Below are positions 1 to 7,617 of a stretch of 64,000 nt of DNA, in pieces. This DNA is from Candidatus Woesearchaeota archaeon (GTDB taxonomy: Archaea; Nanobdellota; Nanobdellia; Woesearchaeales; UBA583), in the NCBI GenBank assembly GCA_023898345.1, contig CP060218.1, positions 1,302,001 through 1,366,000 of the forward strand. Reading direction: 5' to 3'. Both the position numbers and the translations under genes were made by a program. Positions within the stretch are counted from its first letter, which is position 1; each line of letters starts with the position of its first letter. Under the pieces are notes generated by a model. That model was not told the origin of the DNA, ran no database searches, and saw only the letters and a program-made list of their open reading frames with translations.

Positions 1-149
1 ATGATCCTATAATTGCTCACCTTGCAGCTCGCATAGTTGAACAAAATGACTTTGTTTTTCACGGTGATGAGGGACTGCTTAGAAGAACTCCTGAATGTGG
101 TACTTATCATGTTCGCTTTGATGGTAAAACTGTAACTTATCTCGGGTAA
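1..149 (+). CDS. C-terminal end of an unknown protein (5' end outside window)
   Basis: An open frame enters the window at base 3 with no start codon and ends at TAA 147-149, giving the last 48 residues of a protein. The tail is mixed polar and basic and closes with residues HVRFDGKTVTYLG. I see no transmembrane segment or recognisable motif. A structured repeat copy begins 16 bases after the stop, the same arrangement as the unknown gene at 25548-26369. The reading frame is the only evidence, so function cannot be given. Confidence 0.5.
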   Translation, partial: DPIIAHLAARIVEQNDFVFHGDEGLLRRTPECGTYHVRFDGKTVTYLG

Positions 150-164
150 TATAGTTGTCTACAA

Positions 165-300
165 AGTAAAGAAATCGCTAAAACTATCATCCCAATCGGA
201 GTAGGGTCCGTGGTGTTACGGCAATTTTCAAGACGCGATTTCTAACTCCCAGCTGGGAGGTCGCGGCAGATTTGTAAGGTATAATACCCAGAAGGGATTA
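165..300 (-). repeat. Structured dispersed repeat, copy A
   Basis: This copy shares blocks with those at 24781-24908, 24993-25098, 26368-26618 and 42881-42957. Read on the minus strand it contains a CTGGG...CCCAG stem, the conserved block GTTAGAAATCGCGTCTTG, the block AAAATTGCCGTAA, a CGGA...TCCG hairpin, GATTGGGAT, and an end rich in TTTAGCGATTTCTTTACT. Both stems can form as RNA or single-stranded DNA. The reading frame is broken relative to the other copies, so conservation is at the nucleic-acid level. Confidence 0.75.
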
Positions 301-362
301 TCTTTTTTTTTGCAGAGATAAGAGCTACTTATTCATGCAAGGTCTCAAACTTCTTTTTCTCC

Positions 363-488
363 CTAATTCTTCAGCTCTTCTTTAGATTGTTTTTGTAACT
401 GTTCCCAGTGCCTTGAATATGAAGATAAATCGGAAGCTTTGGCGTTGTCTGAAAGAGATTTCATTATGTCTGCCATTATGGATGTCAT
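363..488 (-). CDS. Possible 41-residue ORF or gene remnant
   Basis: An ATG at 488 (minus) opens a 41-codon frame ending at 363. The frame is also open for 18 codons upstream of this ATG, and the predicted residues there (GHDNTWGLEM) look protein-like. That would suit a short gene or the 3' remnant of a longer one. No domain is recognisable. A different minus frame over 382-576 is equally long and no more convincing, so this call is weak. Confidence 0.2.
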   Translation of the reverse strand: MTSIMADIMKSLSDNAKASDLSSYSRHWEQLQKQSKEELKN

Positions 489-590
489 CTCTAAACCCCA
501 AGTATTGTCGTGACCTTTTCCTTTTATCTCTTGTTATATTCAGTAAATTTAAAGTTCTAGAAAGAAAAAAGGGCAAATAACTGGAAATAA

Positions 591-1025
591 CTATCGCAAA
601 AAAGTTTTTAATAATGAATTTGACTTTTTAGCTTGAGATCTTAAAGTTCCTTCAAGACTATAAGCTTTAGATGCTAAAGAAGCAAAATTTAACTCTTGGA
701 AAATAGTACCTACTGCATGACATGCCATAGAATATAAAAATAGATATTCTTCTTGTGTAAGGATTGGTTGTTGACCTTGTGGTAAGTGATCAAGTACATT
801 TCCACCATGTTTAAATCCAGGTTCAGATATTTGTTGTGAAACTCTTTGTTCAAATCCCTCCAATATCCGACTATAATTTGGATCTTTATTATTAAAATCA
901 GGCCTACTTTTTTTTAAGCTATTTATCATTAAGGTTTCTAAATATCCAGTATAATTTAAAAAATGCCCAATCACATAAGTTACTTTTTCTTCAGCGTTTA
1001 ATTGTTTGAAATTATTTTCCTCCAT
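591..1025 (-). CDS. Unknown soluble protein, 144 residues
   Basis: I do not recognise this family. The frame could start at 1091, but the ATG at 1025 is preferred because an AT-rich TATA-like box (AAATATTTAAATTC) lies about 25 bases upstream, the spacing seen across this window. The product is acidic to neutral at the start and basic at the end (several Lys, Arg and Ser near the C-terminus). It has predicted helices and no signal peptide or membrane segment. It is isolated: the next minus-strand gene upstream, secY, ends 320 bases away, and a structured repeat lies beyond its 3' end. That context looks accessory rather than core. Confidence 0.6.
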   Translation of the reverse strand: MEENNFKQLNAEEKVTYVIGHFLNYTGYLETLMINSLKKSRPDFNNKDPNYSRILEGFEQRVSQQISEPGFKHGGNVLDHLPQGQQPILTQEEYLFLYSMACHAVGTIFQELNFASLASKAYSLEGTLRSQAKKSNSLLKTFLR

Positions 1026-1345
1026 ATTAGTTTCAAAAATTAGTGAATTTAAATATTTTTTGTAGGATTTACTTTTTTTCTTTAAAAACAAAACGAACCC
1101 TAAATTTACTCTTCGGAATTTTTGCTAAGTAAAACCGCTTCCAGCTATTCCTCGTTTGGTTGCACCTACTACACTCAAATTTTGTTTGCAAACTCACAAA
1201 ACTTCATTAAGCCGCAATGTTAACTGGAATCGAAGTTTCACTTTACTATAAATCGTCTCTGCGAAGCAGACTAAATGTCAGAAGAACTAGAGGCGAGACA
1301 CGAACTTCTTTCGAACCATAAACTCCTGTTAAAAAAAGAAAAAAA
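1026..1345. other. Gene-free stretch upstream of the 591-1025 gene
   Basis: About 320 bases between secY and the small unknown gene. It holds the TATA-like box of the latter near 1043-1053 and a short inverted repeat around 1255-1272 (GTCTCTGCGAAGCAGAC). I find no convincing ORF, tRNA or repeat copy. The part near 1330 is an A-rich run just past the secY stop and could act in termination. Confidence 0.4.
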
Positions 1346-2782
1346 TTACTTTCTCATGAGCTTCTTCAACAAAGTGAAGTCTTCCATGGACTCTCTTGCA
1401 AGCTGCTGGTAAAACTGGTAAATGACCATGATAAGCAGAAGAATTCCTGTTCCTGAGGTGAGTGCTGCCAGTATGTCGGCTGTCGCTGCCAAAAGTCCAA
1501 TTCCTGCCCCACCCATTAATGTTAGAGGAACGATATACCTATCTAAAATTTTCTCAATAATACGTTCGTCTTTTCTAAATCCTGGAATTTGTAAACCCGA
1601 ATTAATAATATTTCTTGCTTGTGAGCGTGCGTCCAAACCTGATGTTTGTATCCACAAATAAGCAAAGAGTGTTGCGAATATAGTCAAATACAAAACATAA
1701 CTAAGCATTTTTGGCCAAACATCTAATGAAAAAAGATTTCCAATATTAGACCAAATATCATGTGGATATATCCAGCTTATGAATCCGGAAATTGGTTGTG
1801 ACCCTCCCTGAAATTGGCCTAAAATATGTTCGGAGATAAATCGTGTTACAGAAGAAGCATCTGCTCTTGTTGCAACACTTTCAAGGAGTCTTGCCCATAA
1901 CTGTAGGTTTGCCGCTAATGCTGAAACTAAAATAATAGGAATTACTCCCGAATAAAAGAAATTCAATGGCCATTTGAAACTTTGTCCTCGAACTCTTCCG
2001 AAGGAAAGCGGGATTTCCACATTGATGGATTGGAAAAAAACAATTAGGAAAAAAAGCCCCACTGTTACGAGTACTGGTCCGAGCACGGAAGTAAACATAG
2101 GGTTGAGAAAAATTGAATCAGCTGCTACGGGATTTGCAAGATAATAGAAAAAAGCCCAGAATTTTCCGATTGGTGCTTCTCCTGTCCCATAGGCAAATAC
2201 TCCTTCTTGTGTAAAGGGTGAAAAAAGCTGGAGGAAAACGGCCGAACCAATTCCAGCTGCAATAAATAGAGAAACTCCAGAACCAATTCCCCATTTTTTT
2301 ACAATGTCGTCTAGATAAAACACTATAAAACCTCCTGCCATCATTTGTAAAGCTACTATCCAAAATAAGGAGGGATCACTGGGACTCACGGCCCCAAAAG
2401 CAACATACACAATTCCTTCGGCAATGATAAAAAGAAAGGTGAGAAGTTTGTGTGTTCCATTGTACACAAAACGTCCGTGCTCGGAACTTGTTTCCAACTT
2501 TAAAATTCCGGCTCCTTTAAACAACTGTAAAACAATTGATGCAGTTACAATGGGCCCAATTCCCAAGGTCATAAGCTTTCCAATTTTTGCTCCAAGAAGT
2601 AATTCTAAGGTCTTGAAATACTGTGCTTGATCCGAATTTATTCCGTAAAGAGGGATTGCGGCCAAGAAAAGAAAGAGAACCAAAATTGAAAAAGTCCAGA
2701 ATAATCGGCTCTTTAGGCTTCCTTTTTTTTGAGGGCTGCGCACCTCTGGGAGGTACATGAGAAATTTTGCATATGCACTCAT
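1346..2782 (-). CDS. secY: Preprotein translocase subunit SecY
   Basis: SecY is the channel subunit of the Sec translocon, moving unfolded proteins across or into the cytoplasmic membrane with SecE and SecG/Sec61-beta. The 478-residue length fits archaeal SecY/Sec61-alpha. The sequence has about ten hydrophobic helices. After the first helix there is a plug-like segment (IPLYGINS), then the conserved LGIGPIVTASIVLQLF block, the KWGIGSGVSLFIAAG stretch, and a late cytoplasmic loop with SGLDARSQARNI and FRKDERIIEKILDRYI. A TATA-like box (ATATTTTTAAAG) lies about 25-30 bases before the ATG, so it may be transcribed on its own as well as from the upstream uL15 gene. Gene order uL15-(membrane protein)-secY resembles the end of the archaeal spc ribosomal operon. 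Confidence 0.95.
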   Translation of the reverse strand: MSAYAKFLMYLPEVRSPQKKGSLKSRLFWTFSILVLFLFLAAIPLYGINSDQAQYFKTLELLLGAKIGKLMTLGIGPIVTASIVLQLFKGAGILKLETSSEHGRFVYNGTHKLLTFLFIIAEGIVYVAFGAVSPSDPSLFWIVALQMMAGGFIVFYLDDIVKKWGIGSGVSLFIAAGIGSAVFLQLFSPFTQEGVFAYGTGEAPIGKFWAFFYYLANPVAADSIFLNPMFTSVLGPVLVTVGLFFLIVFFQSINVEIPLSFGRVRGQSFKWPLNFFYSGVIPIILVSALAANLQLWARLLESVATRADASSVTRFISEHILGQFQGGSQPISGFISWIYPHDIWSNIGNLFSLDVWPKMLSYVLYLTIFATLFAYLWIQTSGLDARSQARNIINSGLQIPGFRKDERIIEKILDRYIVPLTLMGGAGIGLLAATADILAALTSGTGILLLIMVIYQFYQQLARESMEDFTLLKKLMRK

Positions 2783-2842
2783 AGTATCTTGGAGAAGTTA
2801 CATTCTTTAAAAATATTACTACGATGAGGCGAAAAACCTCCA

Positions 2843-3376
2843 CTATTTTTTCATGGTTATCCGACCAAGAAAAAGCATACTAAAGAGAAGAAGCCAATAG
2901 TAGGTGAAGACTAAGTCATTGTACGACCCCATCTCCCAAAATTTGTACAAGGAATAAATTAGGAAAAAACCTGATGTTGGAAGCATGAGGTTGATAAGCC
3001 TCAGGTTTGACTCATACAACTCCTTTTTCTTTATCTCATGATTTTTCCGGAGATAATAACCTCGCATTGCCATTGCGGTCACTGCCAAAAGAGAAACTCC
3101 ACTGAGAAGATAAAAATATACTCCTGGGAAAAAAAGCCTGTATGCGAGAGAACTTAGTAAGAGCACAGTTATTGGGCCCCACAGTAGTGCCCGTTTACAG
3201 TAGGCTTTTGGGTCAGTTGTTAAGGTAAAGACTTTGTTGGAATAAGGTTTGCTTCCTATATCACTATGTTGTATACGTCTCATACTTTCTTGTGTAAGAG
3301 CTTTTCTATAAGAAATAATGTAACTCTTTAAAAGTGCAGAAACTTTAAGCTTCTGACTCTGGAGCTTCTTCTCCAT
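2843..3376 (-). CDS. Small membrane protein between uL15 and SecY
   Basis: I do not recognise the family. The 177-residue frame has a basic N-terminal part, then two hydrophobic hairpins: one near residues 65-110 and one near 130-172. It ends with a basic tail. The longest start (3376) overlaps the uL15 gene by 32 bases. An internal ATG at 3283, with a CTTATAGAAAAG box about 20 bases upstream, is a plausible alternative giving 146 residues. Lying in the same direction between uL15 and SecY, it may be a membrane protein tied to translocation or ribosome docking, but that is inference from position only. Confidence 0.6.
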   Translation of the reverse strand: MEKKLQSQKLKVSALLKSYIISYRKALTQESMRRIQHSDIGSKPYSNKVFTLTTDPKAYCKRALLWGPITVLLLSSLAYRLFFPGVYFYLLSGVSLLAVTAMAMRGYYLRKNHEIKKKELYESNLRLINLMLPTSGFFLIYSLYKFWEMGSYNDLVFTYYWLLLFSMLFLGRITMKK

Positions 3377-3821
3377 GCAGAAGTTTTACTTTTCCTCCTG
3401 CCGCTTCAACTTTCTCTCTTGCTTTTTGTGAAATTTCTTTGCAAACGAGAGTAAGCTTTTGCGTAAACTGGCCACTTCCCAAAACTTTGTCGGCTTTGAG
3501 CAGTCTTGTGTCAAGGACTTTCTCGTCGCCTTCTTTTGCTACGAAGCCTTTTTCTTCAAGGAGTGCAATACTGCTTTCGATGTAGGAAAGGGAAATGATG
3601 TTTGCATCTTTTCGTCCGATTGAGGTGAATCCTCTTTTTCCGTAGTAGGATTTTCCAATTGTTTTCAGGATTGTCGGCTTCTTTGTATCTGCTCTTGCTC
3701 CTGTCCCTGCCATTCCAAATCCTCCTCTGTGTCCGGATCCTCTTCTCTTTTTCTTGTGTCCTCCGCCATGAGAGTTTGTTCCTCTCATTCTATGGGACTT
3801 TGCTTTTTTTTTGCATAACAT
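3345..3821 (-). CDS. rpl15: 50S ribosomal protein uL15
   Basis: uL15 is a large-subunit ribosomal protein that binds 23S rRNA. The 158-residue product starts with the basic, glycine-rich extension typical of the family (RMRGTNSHGGGHKKKRRGSG), continues GHRGGFGMAGTGARADTKK, and has the C-terminal domain ending with VEAAGGKVKLL, the usual uL15 signature region. The acidic tail GEEAPESEA is short. Upstream is a TTTATAAAG box near 3870-3880, about 50 bases before the ATG, so this mRNA probably has a short leader. The gene heads a minus-strand group continuing to a small membrane protein and SecY. Confidence 0.93.
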   Translation of the reverse strand: MLCKKKAKSHRMRGTNSHGGGHKKKRRGSGHRGGFGMAGTGARADTKKPTILKTIGKSYYGKRGFTSIGRKDANIISLSYIESSIALLEEKGFVAKEGDEKVLDTRLLKADKVLGSGQFTQKLTLVCKEISQKAREKVEAAGGKVKLLHGEEAPESEA

Positions 3822-3961
3822 TTGTTTTCACCGCTTGTGATACTACTGTTTTGTAGAAGAGGAATAATGGGAGCTTTATAAAGATTGGGGGTGCTGCAAT
3901 CGAGCCTTTCTTCTCGCCAAAAAACTTATAATATTCTTTCTCCTTATCTTCCTAACGAAAA

Positions 3962-4414
3962 ATGTCACACTACCAACTCCCAAGACTTTGCGCCGTTATT
4001 CTTTTAGAAAGAAATGATAAGTATTTTTTTATTAGACGCCAAAACACGAGGTACAAAGAAGGATTCTTCTCTTTACCTGCTGGACATGCTGATGAGGGAG
4101 AATTTCTTAAAGAAACTGCTTTGCGTGAGACAAAAGAAGAAACAGGCATAGAAATTTCTAGTGATAAGCTTGAACTTTTTTATGTTCTTCATAGAGCAAC
4201 TCACCAGTCTGGCCAGTACCCTTATGTTGATATTTTCTTTCGCGCCTCAAATTTTGATGGAGAACCTACAAATGCCGAACCTGAAAAATGCTCAGAAACT
4301 GCTTGGTTGAGTCAGGAAGAAATTCTTACTAGAAAGGATGTTGTTCCAACTATAAAAAAAGCATTTGAGGGCAAACTTTCAGGGGAACTTTATGGTGAAC
4401 TTGAGGATGAGTAA
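3962..4414 (+). CDS. Nudix hydrolase
   Basis: Nudix proteins hydrolyse nucleoside diphosphates linked to other groups, often as house-cleaning enzymes. A complete Nudix box is visible (G-x5-E-x7-RE-x2-EE-x-G-I, from GHADEG to EETGI, about residues 42-64), followed by an LFYVLHRATHQSG strand region and a C-terminal helix. The length of 150 residues is normal for a single-domain member. A CTTATAATATT box lies about 30 bases before the ATG. The gene ends 15 bases from the convergent surface-protein gene. Substrate cannot be told from sequence; 8-oxo-dGTP-type and ADP-ribose-type members share the box. Confidence 0.88.
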   Translation: MSHYQLPRLCAVILLERNDKYFFIRRQNTRYKEGFFSLPAGHADEGEFLKETALRETKEETGIEISSDKLELFYVLHRATHQSGQYPYVDIFFRASNFDGEPTNAEPEKCSETAWLSQEEILTRKDVVPTIKKAFEGKLSGELYGELEDE

Positions 4415-4429
4415 ATCTTGCAGTTTCTC

Positions 4430-7393
4430 CTACTCAAAGCCAAATGGCAAGACTCTTCGTAAAGAATAATTGCTTGGTAGTCCTGCGAGTGCGTAACTGA
4501 TTTCTCTTTCTTCTCCTGCTTCAAAGCTTTGATTCCATACTAGGATTTCTCCTTGATAAGGTTGATTGCTGATTGCAAAACTTTGATTGAATGTTGGTGT
4601 GTGCGAGCCGTCGACAAAGGATGTGTCCACAAAAGCTAGTGTTTGGCGTGTTTGATTTGTCGTGTTTGTTAGGAGATTTTTTATGGTGCTGTTTGAAAGA
4701 TAGAGATCATTTGCTGTGCTGCTTTGAAGTGCTCGCTCTATGTTGTACGCATATTCGTGTATGACATAAAATGAAAATGTGCTGGAATTTACTGTGTTGT
4801 TTTGGGAGTCGTTTACTTGTACTGTCCAGTTGTAGTGTCCGGATGGAAGTGTCGTGTTGTACTCTATTGGTGTTAGTGTGCTGCATGCTGCTGTAAGGAA
4901 AAGACTGTCGTTTATGTAGAGCGAACAATTGAGAGTTGCTTCGTCGTCTGTGATGTTCCAGGAGAAAGAGATTGTTCCATTTCCAAATTGTTTGCTTTGG
5001 TTTGCTGGTGCAAGAAGTTCTACTTGTGGGGCTCCTGTTGAAATATAATCCCAAGATATGTTCATGTCATCGAGGCCTATGGTGTATGTTCCGTTGCTTG
5101 TGAAATATACTCTGTATTTTAGGGAATGATTTCCTGATGCTGCTCCTTGCTCTGTTGAGATATTTTCAATTGCTTGTCCTTGTGTTGCATTGTGCCAGGT
5201 TGTTCCTCCATCGACGGAGAGTTCGACTGAAATATTGTTGTTTGCATCTGTGTTTATTTCTGTCCAGGTTATATTTGTTATGTCAATGATATTTTGACTT
5301 ACGTTTATTTCGTGTGAGGTTATGTTGTCTGTTCCGCTTGTACTCATTCCTGTTAAGGCTGTTACTGAGGAGATTCCCCAACTTAGGTTTGCTACTATAA
5401 TATCTGTCGAAACGGGAGTGAAGGTTTTGTCGCAGCCGTTGTTGTCGTCGTAGTACCATTGTCCTGCTGTGTAGCAGACTGCAACAAAATTGTTTGAATT
5501 GTCTGCATGTGGGGATCCGTCTGTCATTCTTGTGTGTATGTCTTCTACAGAGTACATTATCCAGCCTGTTGTTGTCGAATCGCTATCTAAGGTCGTTACT
5601 CCATTTGAAATGTCTAAGCCAGATATTGTCGTTCCGTTTGGTGTTATGAAATAGCAACTTGCGTCTCCTCCTGGACAGGTTATGTCTACTTCTCCCGCAT
5701 TTGGTGAAGACCCACCCCATTGATTTGCAATGAAGTTCATGTTTGTTGATTGTATTCCTGTTAGGATTCCGTGTGTGTAGGTACTGGAAAGTCCTGAAAA
5801 TTCTAATTTTCCTGCTGTCCAAAGTATGCTATTGAATTGTGCTATGGAGCTGTTGTCTTCAAATGAGTCATAGTAATTTTTTTGCATGTCGATGGTGAAG
5901 ATGCTTTGTGCTGTGTTGTTGTTTGCGAGTGTGTCGTTTGCGTATATGTTGAGGGTGTAGCTTCCTTCTGGGAGGAGTGCGTATTTGTCGGCTGCTGTTG
6001 AGCAGTTTGTACAGAGTGTGATGTTTGTTTGTCCGTCGATGTTGTACCATGCTGAAACTAGTTTTGAAAAGCTGACGTTGAGAATTGGCGTTACGTCTGC
6101 GATTGTTCCACTTGGGTTGTTGATTGTTATGCTTGGTGGGTCGAGGTCAATTTTTAAGGTGTAATTTTCGTCGTACATATCTGTTCTGGAATAATTGTCT
6201 TGGACTTCACAGTTCCAGATGTAGTTTGCTGTCGTTGCTGGAACACCTATGGTGAAGCTTGTTTCGTTTGTTTGTCCGCTGACTGTGTTTGTTTCGTTTG
6301 CTTGCCAGACTCCCGAGATATTATGGTAGAGCGTTACTGAGGAAAGTTGCGATCCGTTTGATGTTGCAACGGAACAATTGAAGGTTATTGTTGTCTGTGC
6401 TGTGCTTGTTCCATTTTCTGGTGCTTGGAGTGCTACAACTGTTGTGTTTATTGCTTCTTGTGAACCTAAATTTACTTGGGGTTCTGTGCTTTGATATTTT
6501 CTGATTCTAAGATCTTTGTATGTGGCGTCTGAGGAAACTCCCCCATCGTCGTCTGCTGCTATGTGCACGTATGTTGGTGTTATGGTGAAGTCATTGAGAA
6601 CGGCATACACTAATGTCCAAAGATTTAATGTTGTGTAGGCTTTCTCTGGTGTGCGTCCGTAGCTTTGTGTTCCACACCATTTGTAATTATTGGCGTCATT
6701 TTGTACGTTGTCTGTGTCAAAATTTAGGGCTTGGATTTCTCCGCAGTCTGAGGAATGCATCCAGACTTCGAGGATTTGTCGGCCGGTGCTTAGTAATGTA
6801 GGGAATGAACCAAGATTTGTGAACACTTTCCAAGAATTGAGTCCTGTGTGAAAGACTCTTCCTCCTTCACTTATGACTCCTACTCCGGACGCGTCTTGTG
6901 AACTTCCTTCGCTTATCATGGTGAGTGTCGAGAAATTGAAATAATACTGGAACACTGCTGAAGCATTTCCAGTGCTTGGCGCTATGTTCTGGTTTCCGTA
7001 ATAAAGATAGATTTGTTCGCCGGTGCTTGTTATATTTTCGGGAATTTTTACCCAAAGTGTCATGGTCTTTGCACTGGTATCACACATTTCTATCCAATAA
7101 TTTAGGACTTGATTTTCACTTCCATTGATGACTCGCAGGCGACTTTGGTTTTGTGAACATTCATTTGTCCAGTCCCATGATGGTCCTACATTTGTCGTGT
7201 TGAGATTTATTTTTACGGAGTAGTTTTGTTCTGTCGTCGGACTTGCATTGATGGTGAGTGCTTGTTTGAGCGCCCACTGTCCGTCCCACCATGTTGCTTG
7301 TATTAGTGGAAGTGCTAGAAGGAAGAAAAATGAGAGAGCAAAAACTCTGGCTAGATTTTTTTGCAACTTCCTCTGGCATCCTTCTTCCTTCAT
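4430..7393 (-). CDS. Large secreted surface protein with DUF2341 domain
   Basis: A 987-residue exported protein. The N-terminus is basic and then strongly hydrophobic (FALSFFFLLALPLIQA), a signal peptide. It is followed by a DUF2341-type domain (WWDGQWALKQAL, NYSVKINLNT, LYYGNQN; about residues 35-135), then a lectin-like beta region and several Ig-like or bacterial-adhesin-like beta modules. Asn-X-Ser/Thr sites are very frequent, so dense N-glycosylation is likely. I see no C-terminal membrane helix; anchoring may be by assembly. The protein at 61393-64000 has the same general plan. A 19-base palindrome sits directly before the start codon, suggesting regulated expression. Likely role: cell-surface layer or adhesion; the ligand is unknown. 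Confidence 0.8.
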   Translation of the reverse strand: MKEEGCQRKLQKNLARVFALSFFFLLALPLIQATWWDGQWALKQALTINASPTTEQNYSVKINLNTTNVGPSWDWTNECSQNQSRLRVINGSENQVLNYWIEMCDTSAKTMTLWVKIPENITSTGEQIYLYYGNQNIAPSTGNASAVFQYYFNFSTLTMISEGSSQDASGVGVISEGGRVFHTGLNSWKVFTNLGSFPTLLSTGRQILEVWMHSSDCGEIQALNFDTDNVQNDANNYKWCGTQSYGRTPEKAYTTLNLWTLVYAVLNDFTITPTYVHIAADDDGGVSSDATYKDLRIRKYQSTEPQVNLGSQEAINTTVVALQAPENGTSTAQTTITFNCSVATSNGSQLSSVTLYHNISGVWQANETNTVSGQTNETSFTIGVPATTANYIWNCEVQDNYSRTDMYDENYTLKIDLDPPSITINNPSGTIADVTPILNVSFSKLVSAWYNIDGQTNITLCTNCSTAADKYALLPEGSYTLNIYANDTLANNNTAQSIFTIDMQKNYYDSFEDNSSIAQFNSILWTAGKLEFSGLSSTYTHGILTGIQSTNMNFIANQWGGSSPNAGEVDITCPGGDASCYFITPNGTTISGLDISNGVTTLDSDSTTTGWIMYSVEDIHTRMTDGSPHADNSNNFVAVCYTAGQWYYDDNNGCDKTFTPVSTDIIVANLSWGISSVTALTGMSTSGTDNITSHEINVSQNIIDITNITWTEINTDANNNISVELSVDGGTTWHNATQGQAIENISTEQGAASGNHSLKYRVYFTSNGTYTIGLDDMNISWDYISTGAPQVELLAPANQSKQFGNGTISFSWNITDDEATLNCSLYINDSLFLTAACSTLTPIEYNTTLPSGHYNWTVQVNDSQNNTVNSSTFSFYVIHEYAYNIERALQSSTANDLYLSNSTIKNLLTNTTNQTRQTLAFVDTSFVDGSHTPTFNQSFAISNQPYQGEILVWNQSFEAGEEREISYALAGLPSNYSLRRVLPFGFE

Positions 7394-7412
7394 TTGTGTA
7401 CAATGTACACAA
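7394..7412. promoter_or_regulatory. Perfect 19-base palindrome at the start of the DUF2341 gene
   Basis: TTGTGTACAATGTACACAA is an exact inverted repeat with a single central base. It abuts the start codon of the surface-protein gene (ATG at 7391-7393, minus strand), and an A/T-rich TATA-like stretch (AAAAATAAAATTG) lies just beyond it. In archaea, dimeric repressors commonly bind between the TATA box and the start, so this is a good operator candidate. The regulator is not identified. Confidence 0.5.
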
Positions 7413-7617
7413 TTTTATTTTTCATAAGTATTTTTTCAACTGCTCTGAAGAGACGAAAATTTTGCGGAGAATGTGGAATTGAGATGAGAGAATTGGGGAG
7501 AAAAGCGAGCATGGGAAAAGAGAGTAGAGATTGGAGAAGAGTAAAGGGGGCTTAGTGTTTGAACACTACCTTTTGATTACACTAGAAATATTTATAGTTT
7601 GTTTGTTCGCTTTGGGC

